A stretch of 15,773 bases of DNA from Rhodospirillaceae bacterium. Lineage in GTDB: Bacteria; Pseudomonadota; Alphaproteobacteria; Rhodospirillales; 2-02-FULL-58-16. Of the stretch, positions 1 through 6,323 are shown one piece after another (the stretch's first letter is position 1; every line of letters begins with the position of its first letter). The stretch lies in assembly GCA_013349695.1 (NCBI GenBank), contig DUZD01000036.1, forward strand, positions 1-15,773, given 5' to 3'. The position numbers were made by a program, and so were the translations under genes. Below the pieces are notes generated by a model. The model did no database searches. It was not told the DNA's origin and worked only from the letters and a program-made list of their open reading frames with translations.

Positions 1-69
1 CTGTCCGAAAGCCGGCTAGGTACCGGCGGCGGTTTGTTCGCCCGAGGGTCGTCATTCGTGAACGGGAAA

Positions 70-137
70 GATCAGGGACCACCATTCCCAATGTGGTAAA
101 GGGTTAGAGAGACATGCTCTAGTGGCGGCCCCTGATC
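70..137. repeat. Imperfect inverted repeat, possible hairpin
   Basis: Bases 70-86 (GATCAGGGACCACCATT) pair with 121-137 (AGTGGCGGCCCCTGATC) with three mismatches across 17 positions. The mismatches read as A-C on the plus strand but as G-U wobble pairs in a minus-strand transcript. The 34-base loop is unremarkable and no T-run follows. It could be the terminator of a gene outside the window or a relic of a small repeat. The function is unknown. Confidence 0.4.
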
Positions 138-194
138 CTTCCCCAGCTTGGCACAATTGGTGCTGGCGTTCAGTGAGAAGCGTCACAACCATGC

Positions 195-386
195 ATGAGC
201 ATGTCCAAGCGGCACGGGAAAGAGCCCGGCATGACCTTGAACGCCGCCGATTGGGACGGCAGGCTCAACGTGTAACGGACGCTTTTCCCGGAATTCCCGG
301 ATGAACCTGAATTTTTGACTCGTCCCCTGGTGTTTCTGGCCAGCCGCGAGCAAAATGGCGGCTATCAATATCGCCATGAACGTTGA
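195..386 (+). pseudogene. Possible broken small ORF ahead of the polyketide synthase
   Basis: One plus-strand frame runs from ATG 195 (or ATG 201) to TGA 384-386 and is interrupted only by TAA at 273-275. The reading before the stop (NAADWDGRLNV) and after it (RTLFPEFPDEPEFLTRPL) looks protein-like, and the codons before the stop are GC-rich at third positions as in neighbouring genes. The TAA could derive from CAA, a change of the same type seen in the next two genes. The frame ends 14 bases before the synthase start, as in an operon. I recognise no family. The alternative is non-coding sequence that happens to be open; the rest of 1-400 shows no gene. Confidence 0.25.
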
Positions 387-400
387 GCCAACACCAACCC

Positions 401-1447
401 ATGACCCCGACCCCGCGCCTTCTCGCCGTCAGCACCGCCGTCCCTCCCTACGCCCTCGGCCAGGCCGAGGTCAGGGATTCGGCACACCGCCTTTTCAGCG
501 GCCGCGACACCGAGATCGAGCGGCTGTTGACGGCCTTCGACAATGCCGGCATCGAGACCCGCTACTCCTGCGTCCCCCTCGCCTGATACGACGACGCCCA
601 TGGCTGGGTGGAGAAGAACCGGCTGTATCTGGAGCACGCGGTGAGCCTCCTTGAGCGTGCCGCCAGCGAATGCTTGGCGCGGGCCGGGCTGGAAGCGGCG
701 GCGGTCGACGTGGTGATCGCCGTTTCCACCTCGGGCATCGCCACGCCGAGCCTCGACGCCCGGGTGATGCCGCGGCTGGGACTGCGCCCGGACGTGGAGC
801 GCCTGCCCGTGTTCGGGTTGGGCTGTGCCGGCGGCGTGTTGGGCCTCGCCCGCGCCGCCGAGATGGCCCTGGCCGTTCCCGGCCGGCGAGTTCTGTTTCT
901 GGTCGTGGAGCTTTGCGGGCTCACCTTTCGGCGCCACGACCGATCCAACAGCAACGTCATCGCCACGGTGCTGTTCGGCGACGCCGCCGCCGCCGCGCTG
1001 GTGGCGTGCGAGGGCGACGGGCCGGCGATCACCGGCTGGGGCGAGCACACCTGGCCGGACACCCTGAACATCATGGGCTGGAACATAGAGGAGGACGGTT
1101 TCGGGGTGCTGTTTTCGCGCGATATCCCGCGGATCGTCCACCGGGAGATGCGCGCCGCCGTCGATTGCTATCTGGATGCCCGCGGGCTCGGCTTGGCGGA
1201 TATCGACGGTTTCATCTGCCACCCCGGCGGCGCCAAGGTGGTCAGCGCCATGGAAGCGGCCCTCGGCCTGCCGCCGGGCGGACTCGATCATGCTCGGGCG
1301 GTGCTGCGTGACTACGGCAACATGTCGGCGGCGACGGTGATGTTCGTCCTGCAACGGGTCCTGGCGGAACGCCCCGCCGGCCGCTACCTCATGTCGACCC
1401 TGGGCCCGGGCTTCACCGCCGCTTTTCTTACCATTGAGATGGAATGA
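401..1447 (+). pseudogene. Type III polyketide synthase (chalcone/stilbene synthase family), premature UGA
   Basis: This family condenses acyl-CoA starters with malonyl-CoA to make alkylpyrones, alkylresorcinols or related lipids. From ATG 401 the product would be 348 residues, the family's normal length. The thiolase-fold landmarks are intact: nucleophile Cys142 in GLGCAGG, His274 in CHPGGAK and Asn307 in YGNMSAA. Codon 62 (584-586) is TGA, followed in the same frame by YDDAHGWVEKNRLYLEHA. Homologues have Trp-Tyr there, so a TGG to TGA change is the simplest reading. No intact start after the stop would retain the N-terminal strand. TTG 383 is an alternative start but lies ahead of the usual N-terminus. 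The stop overlaps the ATG of the next gene. Family identity is strong; that the gene is dead is inferred, and a sequencing error or leaky readthrough is not excluded. Confidence 0.85.
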
Positions 1448-1941
1448 GCCTGCTCTGGCTGGTGCTCGGGCTGGTCGCCGCGTAGCGTCTCGCCGAGCTG
1501 ATCCATTCACGGCGCAACACCAGACGCCTGCTGGCCGAGGGTGGGCATGAAGTCGGCGCCGGCCATTATCCGCTGATCGTTGGGCTGCACGCGGCATGGC
1601 TGCTCGCCCTCCTGCTTCTGGTCCCGTCCGAGGCGCCCGTCAACTGGCCCCTGCTGGCCCTGTTTCTGGCCTTGCAGGCGGCGCGCCTGTGGGTGCTGGC
1701 GAGCCTCGGCCGGTTCTGGACCACCCGGATCGTTATTCTGCCGGGGGCGCCCTTGGTGCGCCGGGGCCCCTATCGTTATCTCAGGCATCCCAATTATCTT
1801 GTCGTGGCGGCGGAGATCGCCGTCCTGCCCCTGGTCTTCGGGGCCTGGGGGATCGCCCTGGTCTTTTCCCTGCTCAACTTGGTTCTCCTGATTCAGCGCA
1901 TCCGCGTCGAGGACGCGGCGTTGGCGCCGCGGCGGGCTTGA
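1444..1941 (+). pseudogene. Isoprenylcysteine carboxyl methyltransferase-like (ICMT/BpsB type), premature UAG
   Basis: The full frame gives 165 residues with hydrophobic helices and the ICMT C-terminal signature RGPYRYLRHPNYL (RHPNY at 114-118), followed by a late Glu, as in integral membrane methyltransferases that use S-adenosylmethionine. In Bacillus the partner BpsB (YpbQ) O-methylates alkylpyrones made by the type III synthase BpsA, and this gene overlaps its synthase by ATGA (1444-1447), so a matching role is likely. Codon 14 (1483-1485) is TAG, in a context (VAA-stop-RLAELIHSRRNTRRL) where homologues usually carry Gln, consistent with CAG to TAG. The next in-frame ATG (1672) would lose about half the protein. 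Both genes of the pair are therefore disrupted near their 5' ends. Confidence 0.8.
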
Positions 1942-2127
1942 AGCCGATCTCCGCCGCCATCCTCGCCGATCCGACACATGCCGCCGGCCATCTTGCCAAG
2001 CGGTGGTCGCGCCGCCGCCCCGGAGCGGAAACACAAGGCACCAGAAGGGCGGGCTCTGAAGGCCGTTACAAAGTCTGTTTGGCCGTATCTCGTCGTTGTC
2101 TCTTAAACCTAAGCCGGCTTTTTCGGC

Positions 2128-2155
2128 TTGCCATGATCCAGCCGATCCCTATAGG
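2128..2155 (+). promoter_or_regulatory. Candidate sigma-70 promoter for the Hpt gene
   Basis: TTGCCA (2128-2133) and TATAGG (2150-2155) are separated by 16 bases. The -10 sits inside the palindrome CCCTATAGGG (2147-2156), which could also be a protein site. A small inverted repeat AAGCCG/CGGCTT (2111-2129) overlaps its upstream edge. Apart from these, 1942-2229 holds no gene that I can see. Confidence 0.4.
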
Positions 2156-2229
2156 GTTTGAGACGGATCTGTTGGGGCGATGCGCTTCGGACTACATTCA
2201 GGCGGGATCGATGAAAGGACCACTGCAAA

Positions 2230-2739
2230 ATGGGCGATGAAGACAAAACTGGAGCTGACGGGCAAGCGACGGTCATCCGGCCGCCGAATGTGCTGAAGGC
2301 GAAAGTCAGCGCCGGTGGTCCGGGAGCGGTCGATCTCGCCGCCTTGGAGAAAGCGCAAGCCGTTATCGCCGATATGGGCGACAGCTATCTTGAATGGGTC
2401 GAGGAGGATCTGGCGAAGATCGGTCGGCTCTTGGAAGGGTTGAAGGCGGCCAAGGACGGCGGTAAGGACTTGCTCGACCGCATGTTCCAGATTTCCCATG
2501 ACATAAAGGGGCATGGCGGAAGCTTCGATTATCAGTTGATGACCACGCTCGGCCACGATCTGTGCCATCTGATCGAAAAAATGGATACCGCTGGTCCGCA
2601 CGAGATCGAGGTGATCGCACTCTACATCGGCACCATGAAACTGGTCATCTCCAAACGCATGCAAGGCAGCGGCGGCGAGCAAGGGAAACAACTCCTCGCC
2701 GGTCTTGAACAGGTCCTCGCCAAGGTCACGAAAAAGTAA
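2230..2739 (+). CDS. Hpt (histidine phosphotransfer) domain protein
   Basis: The 169-residue protein has a flexible N-terminus (1-33) and then a helical Hpt domain. The motif SHDIKGHGGSFDY places the probable phospho-accepting His at residue 90, followed by the usual Lys-Gly (93-94). Such proteins relay phosphate between hybrid sensor kinases and response regulators in the cytoplasm. It has no kinase or receiver domain, so it is a stand-alone phosphotransfer protein, and no partner kinase is in view. AAGGA at 2215-2219 sits 10 bases before ATG 2230 and supports the start. A weak GC-rich hairpin followed by GTTT (2755-2778) may end transcription. Its place upstream of the structured element and the beta-barrel gene gives no clue to its pathway. 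Confidence 0.85.
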   Translation: MGDEDKTGADGQATVIRPPNVLKAKVSAGGPGAVDLAALEKAQAVIADMGDSYLEWVEEDLAKIGRLLEGLKAAKDGGKDLLDRMFQISHDIKGHGGSFDYQLMTTLGHDLCHLIEKMDTAGPHEIEVIALYIGTMKLVISKRMQGSGGEQGKQLLAGLEQVLAKVTKK

Positions 2740-2754
2740 TCTCCCAGGCGGCCG

Positions 2755-2778
2755 AAGGTACGCGGCGGCGCCTTGTTT
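2755..2778 (+). terminator. Weak candidate terminator after the Hpt gene
   Basis: AAGG (2755-2758) can pair with CCTT (2771-2774), enclosing CGC/GCG pairing with a TA bulge, and is followed by GTTT. The stem is short and the T-tract poor, so this is tentative. Confidence 0.25.
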
Positions 2779-2799
2779 AGCTTGCATCGCAGGTGGCGG

Positions 2800-3069
2800 C
2801 TAGTGGCCCGCGTCAGCCAAATTGTATCCCTACGATCGCTTTTCCCGTCTCCTCGGTAGGAGGGGACGCGTAGGCGATGCGGGGACATCGTCAAGCGTTC
2901 CCGACGCCCCGAGGGGAAGGGAAAAGCGACCCTTTGGGCGATCTTGCGAGGCTTCCGGACGTCGTCGCGCGCCGCTTGTGGTGCATGGACACCACGGCGC
3001 AACACGCTCCTAGCCGGAAACCTCGCAAGACCGTCGTAGGGGTGCAGTTTGGCTGACGCGGGCCACTAG
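2800..3069. repeat. 270-nt structured element with 37-bp terminal stem (MITE or structured RNA)
   Basis: Bases 2800-2836 pair with 3033-3069 over 37 consecutive positions. The outer 22 bp (CTAGTGGCCCGCGTCAGCCA and on) are perfect, and the inner part contains four G-T pairs that are stable as G-U if the plus strand is transcribed. Inside are further stems: 2837-2846 with 2919-2928 (CGCTTTTCCC/GGGAAAAGCG), 2942-2958 with 3014-3030 (one mismatch), a small hairpin 2875-2890, and 2978-2983 with 2990-2995. No convincing protein is encoded. The ends read TA-GTGGCCCGCG and CGCGGGCCAC-TA, which would fit insertion at a TA target as used by IS630/mariner-type elements. A stable non-coding RNA is the alternative. 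I do not recognise the sequence. Confidence 0.75.
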
Positions 3070-3194
3070 GTGCGGTTACGGCAAACGGCGATTCGTGCTT
3101 GCATGATAGCCTCGATAAAGAGCCTCGGATGCGGGAGCAACTGAAGGTCGGTTACATCTCGCTCGCTGATTGGCGGGAGGGTTCGGCGGGGCAA

Positions 3195-3215
3195 TCAACC
3201 GGTTGATGATTGACA
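3195..3215 (+). promoter_or_regulatory. Palindromic operator candidate abutting a TTGACA box
   Basis: TCAACCGGTTGA (3195-3206) is a perfect 12-bp palindrome, flanked by CAA/TTG-like extensions. It lies immediately before TTGACA (3210-3215), a perfect -35 match, though no good -10 follows at 16-18 bases. The rest of 3070-3286 is non-coding and becomes AT-rich towards the beta-barrel gene. Confidence 0.35.
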
Positions 3216-3286
3216 AAACAGACGTACCATCCTGTTGCATAAATGCACCATCATAAAGCTTATGTTAATTTTTGATGTGAAAATTG

Positions 3287-3315
3287 TTGATTGATCGCAA
3301 CACTTCATTTCTAAT
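3287..3315 (+). promoter_or_regulatory. Candidate promoter of the beta-barrel gene
   Basis: TTGATT (3287-3292) and TCTAAT (3310-3315) are separated by exactly 17 bases in an AT-rich stretch. This would give a leader of about 80 bases before ATG 3401. Confidence 0.45.
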
Positions 3316-3400
3316 TTAACATGTCGAGTTTATGAGAGTGTTTCTTCTTGATCCGCCAATGCATGGATAAGATGTCATTTCATCACTGGAGTGGCCCGTT

Positions 3401-4105
3401 ATGATTTTTCTCCGCGCGGTTTGTTTGTTCGTATTCGCCTTGCTCGGTTTTTTTGGCTTGGTCCAGAAAGCCGCCGCCACCGACCTCAATGTGCGTTTCA
3501 ACAAAGGGTCCCTGGAAGGGACAGGCAATGGCGACGCTCCTTACGCCATAGACATTTTCAGCATCGACGCCACCGGCGATTACACGTGGCTTAACTACGA
3601 CGCCGAACGGAAATCCGTCATCACCACGGGCTTCACACAGACCAATATCCTCGGCGATTTTGATGCCGAGCGCAATTTCGGCGCCACCAACTTCAATGTC
3701 GACTACTACATCGACAATTTTAATCTCGGCGCTTCCGTGGGCGCCCTCTATGCCAGCGAGCGCCATGACGACTTCACCGGGGCCGACGGCGCCGCCCGCA
3801 CCCGCACCGAATTCAATACCGATTTCGGCGGCGGCAAAGCCGGCATCCGTTTGGGCTATACGTTCGGTGGCTTCATAACCCCTTATATCAAGGGCGACTA
3901 CGAATTTGATTTCAACTCCGACGAAGCGAAGTTGCAGTCTGGAGATACCTCGTTCTCGAATGGTAATGACCGTTTCGTGGTTGGTGGTGGATTCAACTTC
4001 AACATTAGCGACATCTTCACCGGCGGCGTTGACGCAACAACCGTCAAGGGCGAAGATAACGTAGAGAACTACACGGTTAACGCTGTCATCAAGTTCAATT
4101 TCTGA
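3401..4105 (+). CDS. Outer-membrane beta-barrel protein
   Basis: The 234-residue protein starts with a Sec signal peptide: an Arg at residue 5, a hydrophobic core at 6-21 and likely cleavage after KAAA near residue 26. The rest alternates polar and aromatic residues in short strands separated by turns rich in Asp, Asn and Gly, and the chain ends in Phe (AVIKFNF), the usual C-terminal signal for BAM-mediated assembly. The length suits an eight- to ten-stranded OmpA/OprF- or autotransporter-like small barrel, with no periplasmic peptidoglycan-binding domain. GGAG nine bases before ATG 3401 supports the start. It appears to be a single-gene unit with its own promoter. The substrate or function is unknown. 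No cysteine lies in the mature part. Confidence 0.8.
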   Translation: MIFLRAVCLFVFALLGFFGLVQKAAATDLNVRFNKGSLEGTGNGDAPYAIDIFSIDATGDYTWLNYDAERKSVITTGFTQTNILGDFDAERNFGATNFNVDYYIDNFNLGASVGALYASERHDDFTGADGAARTRTEFNTDFGGGKAGIRLGYTFGGFITPYIKGDYEFDFNSDEAKLQSGDTSFSNGNDRFVVGGGFNFNISDIFTGGVDATTVKGEDNVENYTVNAVIKFNF

Positions 4106-4162
4106 TCCCAAGGGCGTAATCATTGCATTTGGAGGCGGCGCGGCGTTTGGTTGGGTCCCTTC

Positions 4163-4978
4163 ATGATTTTTGCTATCGCCTTTCTTCTATCTTGCGAGAT
4201 TCCAGGCTTTCTGCTGATAAAACGCGCGCCGATCGTTTGGCGGCGGCGGCCGGATGGCGATCCCGGCGGTTTTTCACGTCCAAGTTCAGCCGTTACGGAT
4301 ACCATAACGGTCCGGTCGGCTTGTCCGCCGAGATGGTGGTCTATATCGAAGGCGACGGACAGCCCTGGATCACGCCGTCCAGAATTGCCGCCGATCCAAC
4401 GCCGCGCGCCCCGATCATGCTCCGAATGGCCGTGTCAGTATGCCGGCGGCGTCAAGGTGCCGGGGTGCAATCCGCTTTATTGGACTTCGCGCCGCTACTC
4501 GCGGCAGGTTCTGGAATCCTTGGATCAAGCCTTGAACAAGGCCAAGGCAGATACCGCCGCACGGAAGCTATTGCTGATCGGCTATTCCGGCGGAGGCACT
4601 CTCGCCATGCTTCTGGCGGCGCAACGCCGAGACGTCGACGCGGTGATCACCGTCGCCGCCAATCTGGATCACCGTGCCTGGACGGCCCATCACGGCGACA
4701 CGCCGTTACACGGCTCCCTCAACGCCGCCGACTTTGCCCGCCGGCTCCAATCCGTTCCCCAGGTCCACTATGCCGGGGAAAAGGACAAGAGGGTGCCGGT
4801 TTCCGTGATCCTTTCGTATTTGGAGCGAATGGATGATAGGTCTCGAACCATGATCGAAGAGGTTTCCGATTACGATCATGAGTGCTGCTGGGCGGAGGCG
4901 TGGCCCCGGTTGTTGGCCAACGCCCGCCGCCTGATCGAGACTCTTAAATCCGCTGGAAATTCGGTGACAGCATACTAA
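4163..4978 (+). pseudogene. Alpha/beta-hydrolase lipoprotein, frame-broken
   Basis: The C-terminal two thirds are clear serine-hydrolase sequence: nucleophile Ser in GYSGGG (codon 4586-4588), Asp in GEKDKR (4784-4786) and His in YDHECCW (4877-4879). The N-terminus is split between frames. A lipobox-like LLSC (Cys codon 4193-4195) lies in the final frame. The stretch ADRLAAAAGW through VVYIEGDGQPW to DPTPRAPIMLRMA lies in the -1 frame (about 4200-4435). The text then returns to the first frame at PCQYAGG. This needs a 1-base loss near 4195-4225 and a second change near 4425-4445, where a short deletion is likely because a few expected residues are missing. Family members are exported lipoproteins of unknown substrate. 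The last residues (NSVTAY) and the TAA stop are contributed by the left arm of the hairpin repeat. Sequencing errors are an alternative explanation. Confidence 0.75.
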
Positions 4979-5041
4979 TTTCCGTCTTTCTGCTTGATTG
5001 CAAATGGCAAGGCTTGGAAATTAGTATGCTGTCACCGAATT
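4955..5041. repeat. Hairpin repeat, copy 1 (intact)
   Basis: Bases 4958-4983 and 5016-5041 form a perfect 26-bp inverted repeat (arm begins AATTCGGTGACAGCATAC) around a 32-base loop. Copy 2 lies about 760 bases away in the same orientation with the same loop except for two substitutions. The element sits exactly between two convergent genes and supplies the stop codon of the hydrolase, while its right end touches the stop of the membrane-protein gene. It resembles palindromic repeats spread by single-strand transposases (REP/IS200-like), but no such transposase is in the window. Confidence 0.9.
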
Positions 5042-5639
5042 AAATTAGAGTCGCCCTAATTTCCGCCTTCCAAAAATACATAAATGCCACCGCACCGCCT
5101 ATGAGGCCGAGATTTACAAGAACTACCAACATAATTCCGATCATCAAGAAGGCATCCCCTAGGTTCCAGGTACGGCGTATCAGATATCTTTTGAGACTTG
5201 TATTATTCCACTTGACCAATTGATCGAAATTTCGCGCCAGCCACGGGTGTGTCGCTTTCAAATTCGAATGCCAATGGCATCGGAGCGCAAAAACCATCGC
5301 CCAAAGATACACATGATAATTTAAATAAAGGACCCGAAATGAAGCGACAGCGACTACTCCAAGAATCACCATTAGTCCTGAACCTACCAATAACGCCACC
5401 TTCCAAATCATAGTCGGATCATCGACAAATCGCGTATAGCTATATCCCATCATTGCTACGACCGCGCCAAAAGTCAGTAACAGGAACCTGATGTATTGTG
5501 CCGCGTGGGTGTAAAATCCCGACAACGCCCTATAAAGTTCGTCCCGAACCGAGATCAATAGTTGTTCTGGTTCTGGTCCTTTCGGCACGCCTTGGAAAAA
5601 CCATTTGGGTACGGGTAACTCTTCTTGGTCGTCCGCCAT
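5040..5639 (-). CDS. Low-GC hypothetical membrane protein between hairpin repeats
   Basis: The 199-residue protein is of a family I do not recognise. The N-terminus (1-45) is soluble and acidic. Hydrophobic segments follow at about 50-66, 78-101 and 165-190, with a weaker one near 105-120. A basic, aromatic stretch rich in Trp, His and Arg (about 120-160) separates the pairs and probably faces the cytoplasm. By my count the GC content of 5041-5640 is about 47%, far below the genes further downstream, which points to acquisition. GGGAG about 10 bases before ATG 5639 supports the start. The stop codon touches hairpin copy 1, and copy 2 lies about 75 bases upstream of the start, so the gene is flanked on both sides. 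The shape recalls small multi-helix effector or SLATT-like proteins, but no motif proves this. Confidence 0.75.
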   Translation of the reverse strand: MADDQEELPVPKWFFQGVPKGPEPEQLLISVRDELYRALSGFYTHAAQYIRFLLLTFGAVVAMMGYSYTRFVDDPTMIWKVALLVGSGLMVILGVVAVASFRVLYLNYHVYLWAMVFALRCHWHSNLKATHPWLARNFDQLVKWNNTSLKRYLIRRTWNLGDAFLMIGIMLVVLVNLGLIGGAVAFMYFWKAEIRATLI

Positions 5640-5797
5640 AGCGCCACGTCTCCCTCTCCGATTTCTCTATCTCCCAAACCTTCTCACCTCGAATAACATT
5701 TTTCCGTGCAAGTTTGGAAATTCGGTGACAGCATACTAAATTTCCGCCTTTCCGCTTGATTGCAAATGGCAAGGCTTGGAAATTAGTATGCTGTCAC

Positions 5798-6300
5798 GTG
5801 CGCCGGGAGGCCGGCGAGGAGTTGCGGATGAAAGAGCCGTACGGTGAAGGACTAGCCACCCACACCGGCCCCGAGTCATGCGTTGGCCGTCCGCGAGGAG
5901 GCCGGCGAAGCGTTGACAGGGGTACATGCGGGCTGGGTATCGGGCCGCGAAAGAATACGCATCCAAGGCGCCGAGCCTGTGCGACAATGGGGAAGGCCGC
6001 AAAGGCCGAAGCCCATGACGCACGAACGGGAGAAGCCGGACCCCTCCATAGTACCGGGGAAGCCGGCGAACAAAGCCGGGAAACCGGTGGCGGAGCCGGT
6101 GCAGGGAAGGGAGGGGGCCAAGGGGAACACGGGCCGGCAAAGCACGGCCGGGGGGAGCGTGCCACAGGCGCTGGACCGTGTACGAGAGGCCGCAAGCGCG
6201 CGCTTCTACGTCAAACACCCGAGGCAGGAGCCCGGTGCGTTAGCAGCGCAGGCCGGGATCCGTGCGGGGGGCGCGGGGTAACCCGCGTCCCTACCGTGAT
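5798..6300 (+). mobile_element. Group II intron, internally deleted, inserted in hairpin arm
   Basis: The 5' end is the consensus GTGCG (5798-5802). Near the 3' end a domain V candidate spans 6228-6260: outer stem GAGCCCGG/CCGGGATC with one G-A mismatch at the catalytic-triad region, inner stem TGCG/CGCA, and a two-base bulge GG on the 3' side. Domain VI follows as a 10-bp stem (6268-6277 with 6282-6291) closed by a GTAA tetraloop. It has an unpaired A at 6293, seven bases before the 3' end, as expected for the branch point. Excision restores the hairpin repeat exactly, fixing both boundaries. TGACAG at 5914-5919 is complementary to CTGTCA at 5791-5796 and may be the exon-binding site. At 503 bases only a remnant of the reverse-transcriptase ORF remains, so any mobility would need an enzyme supplied in trans. 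Confidence 0.88.
6015..6281 (+). pseudogene. Group II intron reverse transcriptase/maturase, N-terminal remnant
   Basis: From ATG 6015 the frame reads MTHEREKPDPSIVPGKPANK and continues to about SVPQALDRVREAA, the characteristic start of alphaproteobacterial LtrA-type intron-encoded proteins. After roughly 55-60 residues it jumps to sequence belonging to the intron's 3' part (FYVKHPRQEPGAL overlaps domain V) and ends at TAA about 6279-6281. The palm, YADD-bearing RT core, maturase and endonuclease domains are all missing, so an internal deletion of well over 1 kb is inferred. A TTG start at 5883 would only extend the frame into ribozyme sequence. Confidence 0.8.
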
Positions 6301-6309
6301 CGAATTTCC

Positions 6310-6323
6310 CTGTCACCGAATTT
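6310..6323. repeat. Extra partial hairpin-arm copy
   Basis: CTGTCACCGAATTT here repeats the end of the hairpin's right arm (5791-5797 plus 6301-6307) in tandem. It provides the TGA stop (HEIR-stop) of the PadR-like gene on the minus strand. It may be the scar of a third copy or of slippage. Confidence 0.7.

Larger units (their letters stand above)
5716..6307. repeat. Hairpin repeat, copy 2, split by a group II intron
   Basis: The left arm is 5719-5745, with one extra A compared with copy 1. The loop is 5746-5777, and the right arm is 5778-5797 continued at 6301-6306. Removing 5798-6300 joins CTGTCAC to CGAATT and restores the same right arm as copy 1. The two copies differ at only three positions over about 85 bases, which suggests recent spread or duplication. 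Confidence 0.88.

Noticed and set aside
119..137. CTAGTGGC at 119 as another end of the 270-nt element
   Set aside because: Only eight bases match (CTAGTGGC), then the sequences diverge, and its own inverted partner at 70-86 is in a different arrangement.
584..586. UGA as selenocysteine or reassigned Trp in the polyketide synthase
   Set aside because: UGA ends several intact genes here, and homologues carry Trp rather than Cys or Sec at this place. A point mutation is simpler.
365..1597. Long minus-strand ORF (410 codons) opposite the polyketide synthase
   Set aside because: It is the shadow of a GC-rich gene. The translation is low-complexity, rich in Arg, Gly and His, and matches no family, while the plus strand has clear catalytic motifs.
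5883..6014. Longer start (TTG 5883) for the intron protein remnant
   Set aside because: This stretch lies in ribozyme sequence. Known intron proteins of this type begin at or near the MTHE residues encoded from 6015.
4955..6306. Integron attC sites flanking the membrane gene
   Set aside because: The hairpins lack GTTRRRY/RYYYAAC core sites and the unpaired extrahelical bases of attC, the arms are perfectly paired, and no integrase is present.
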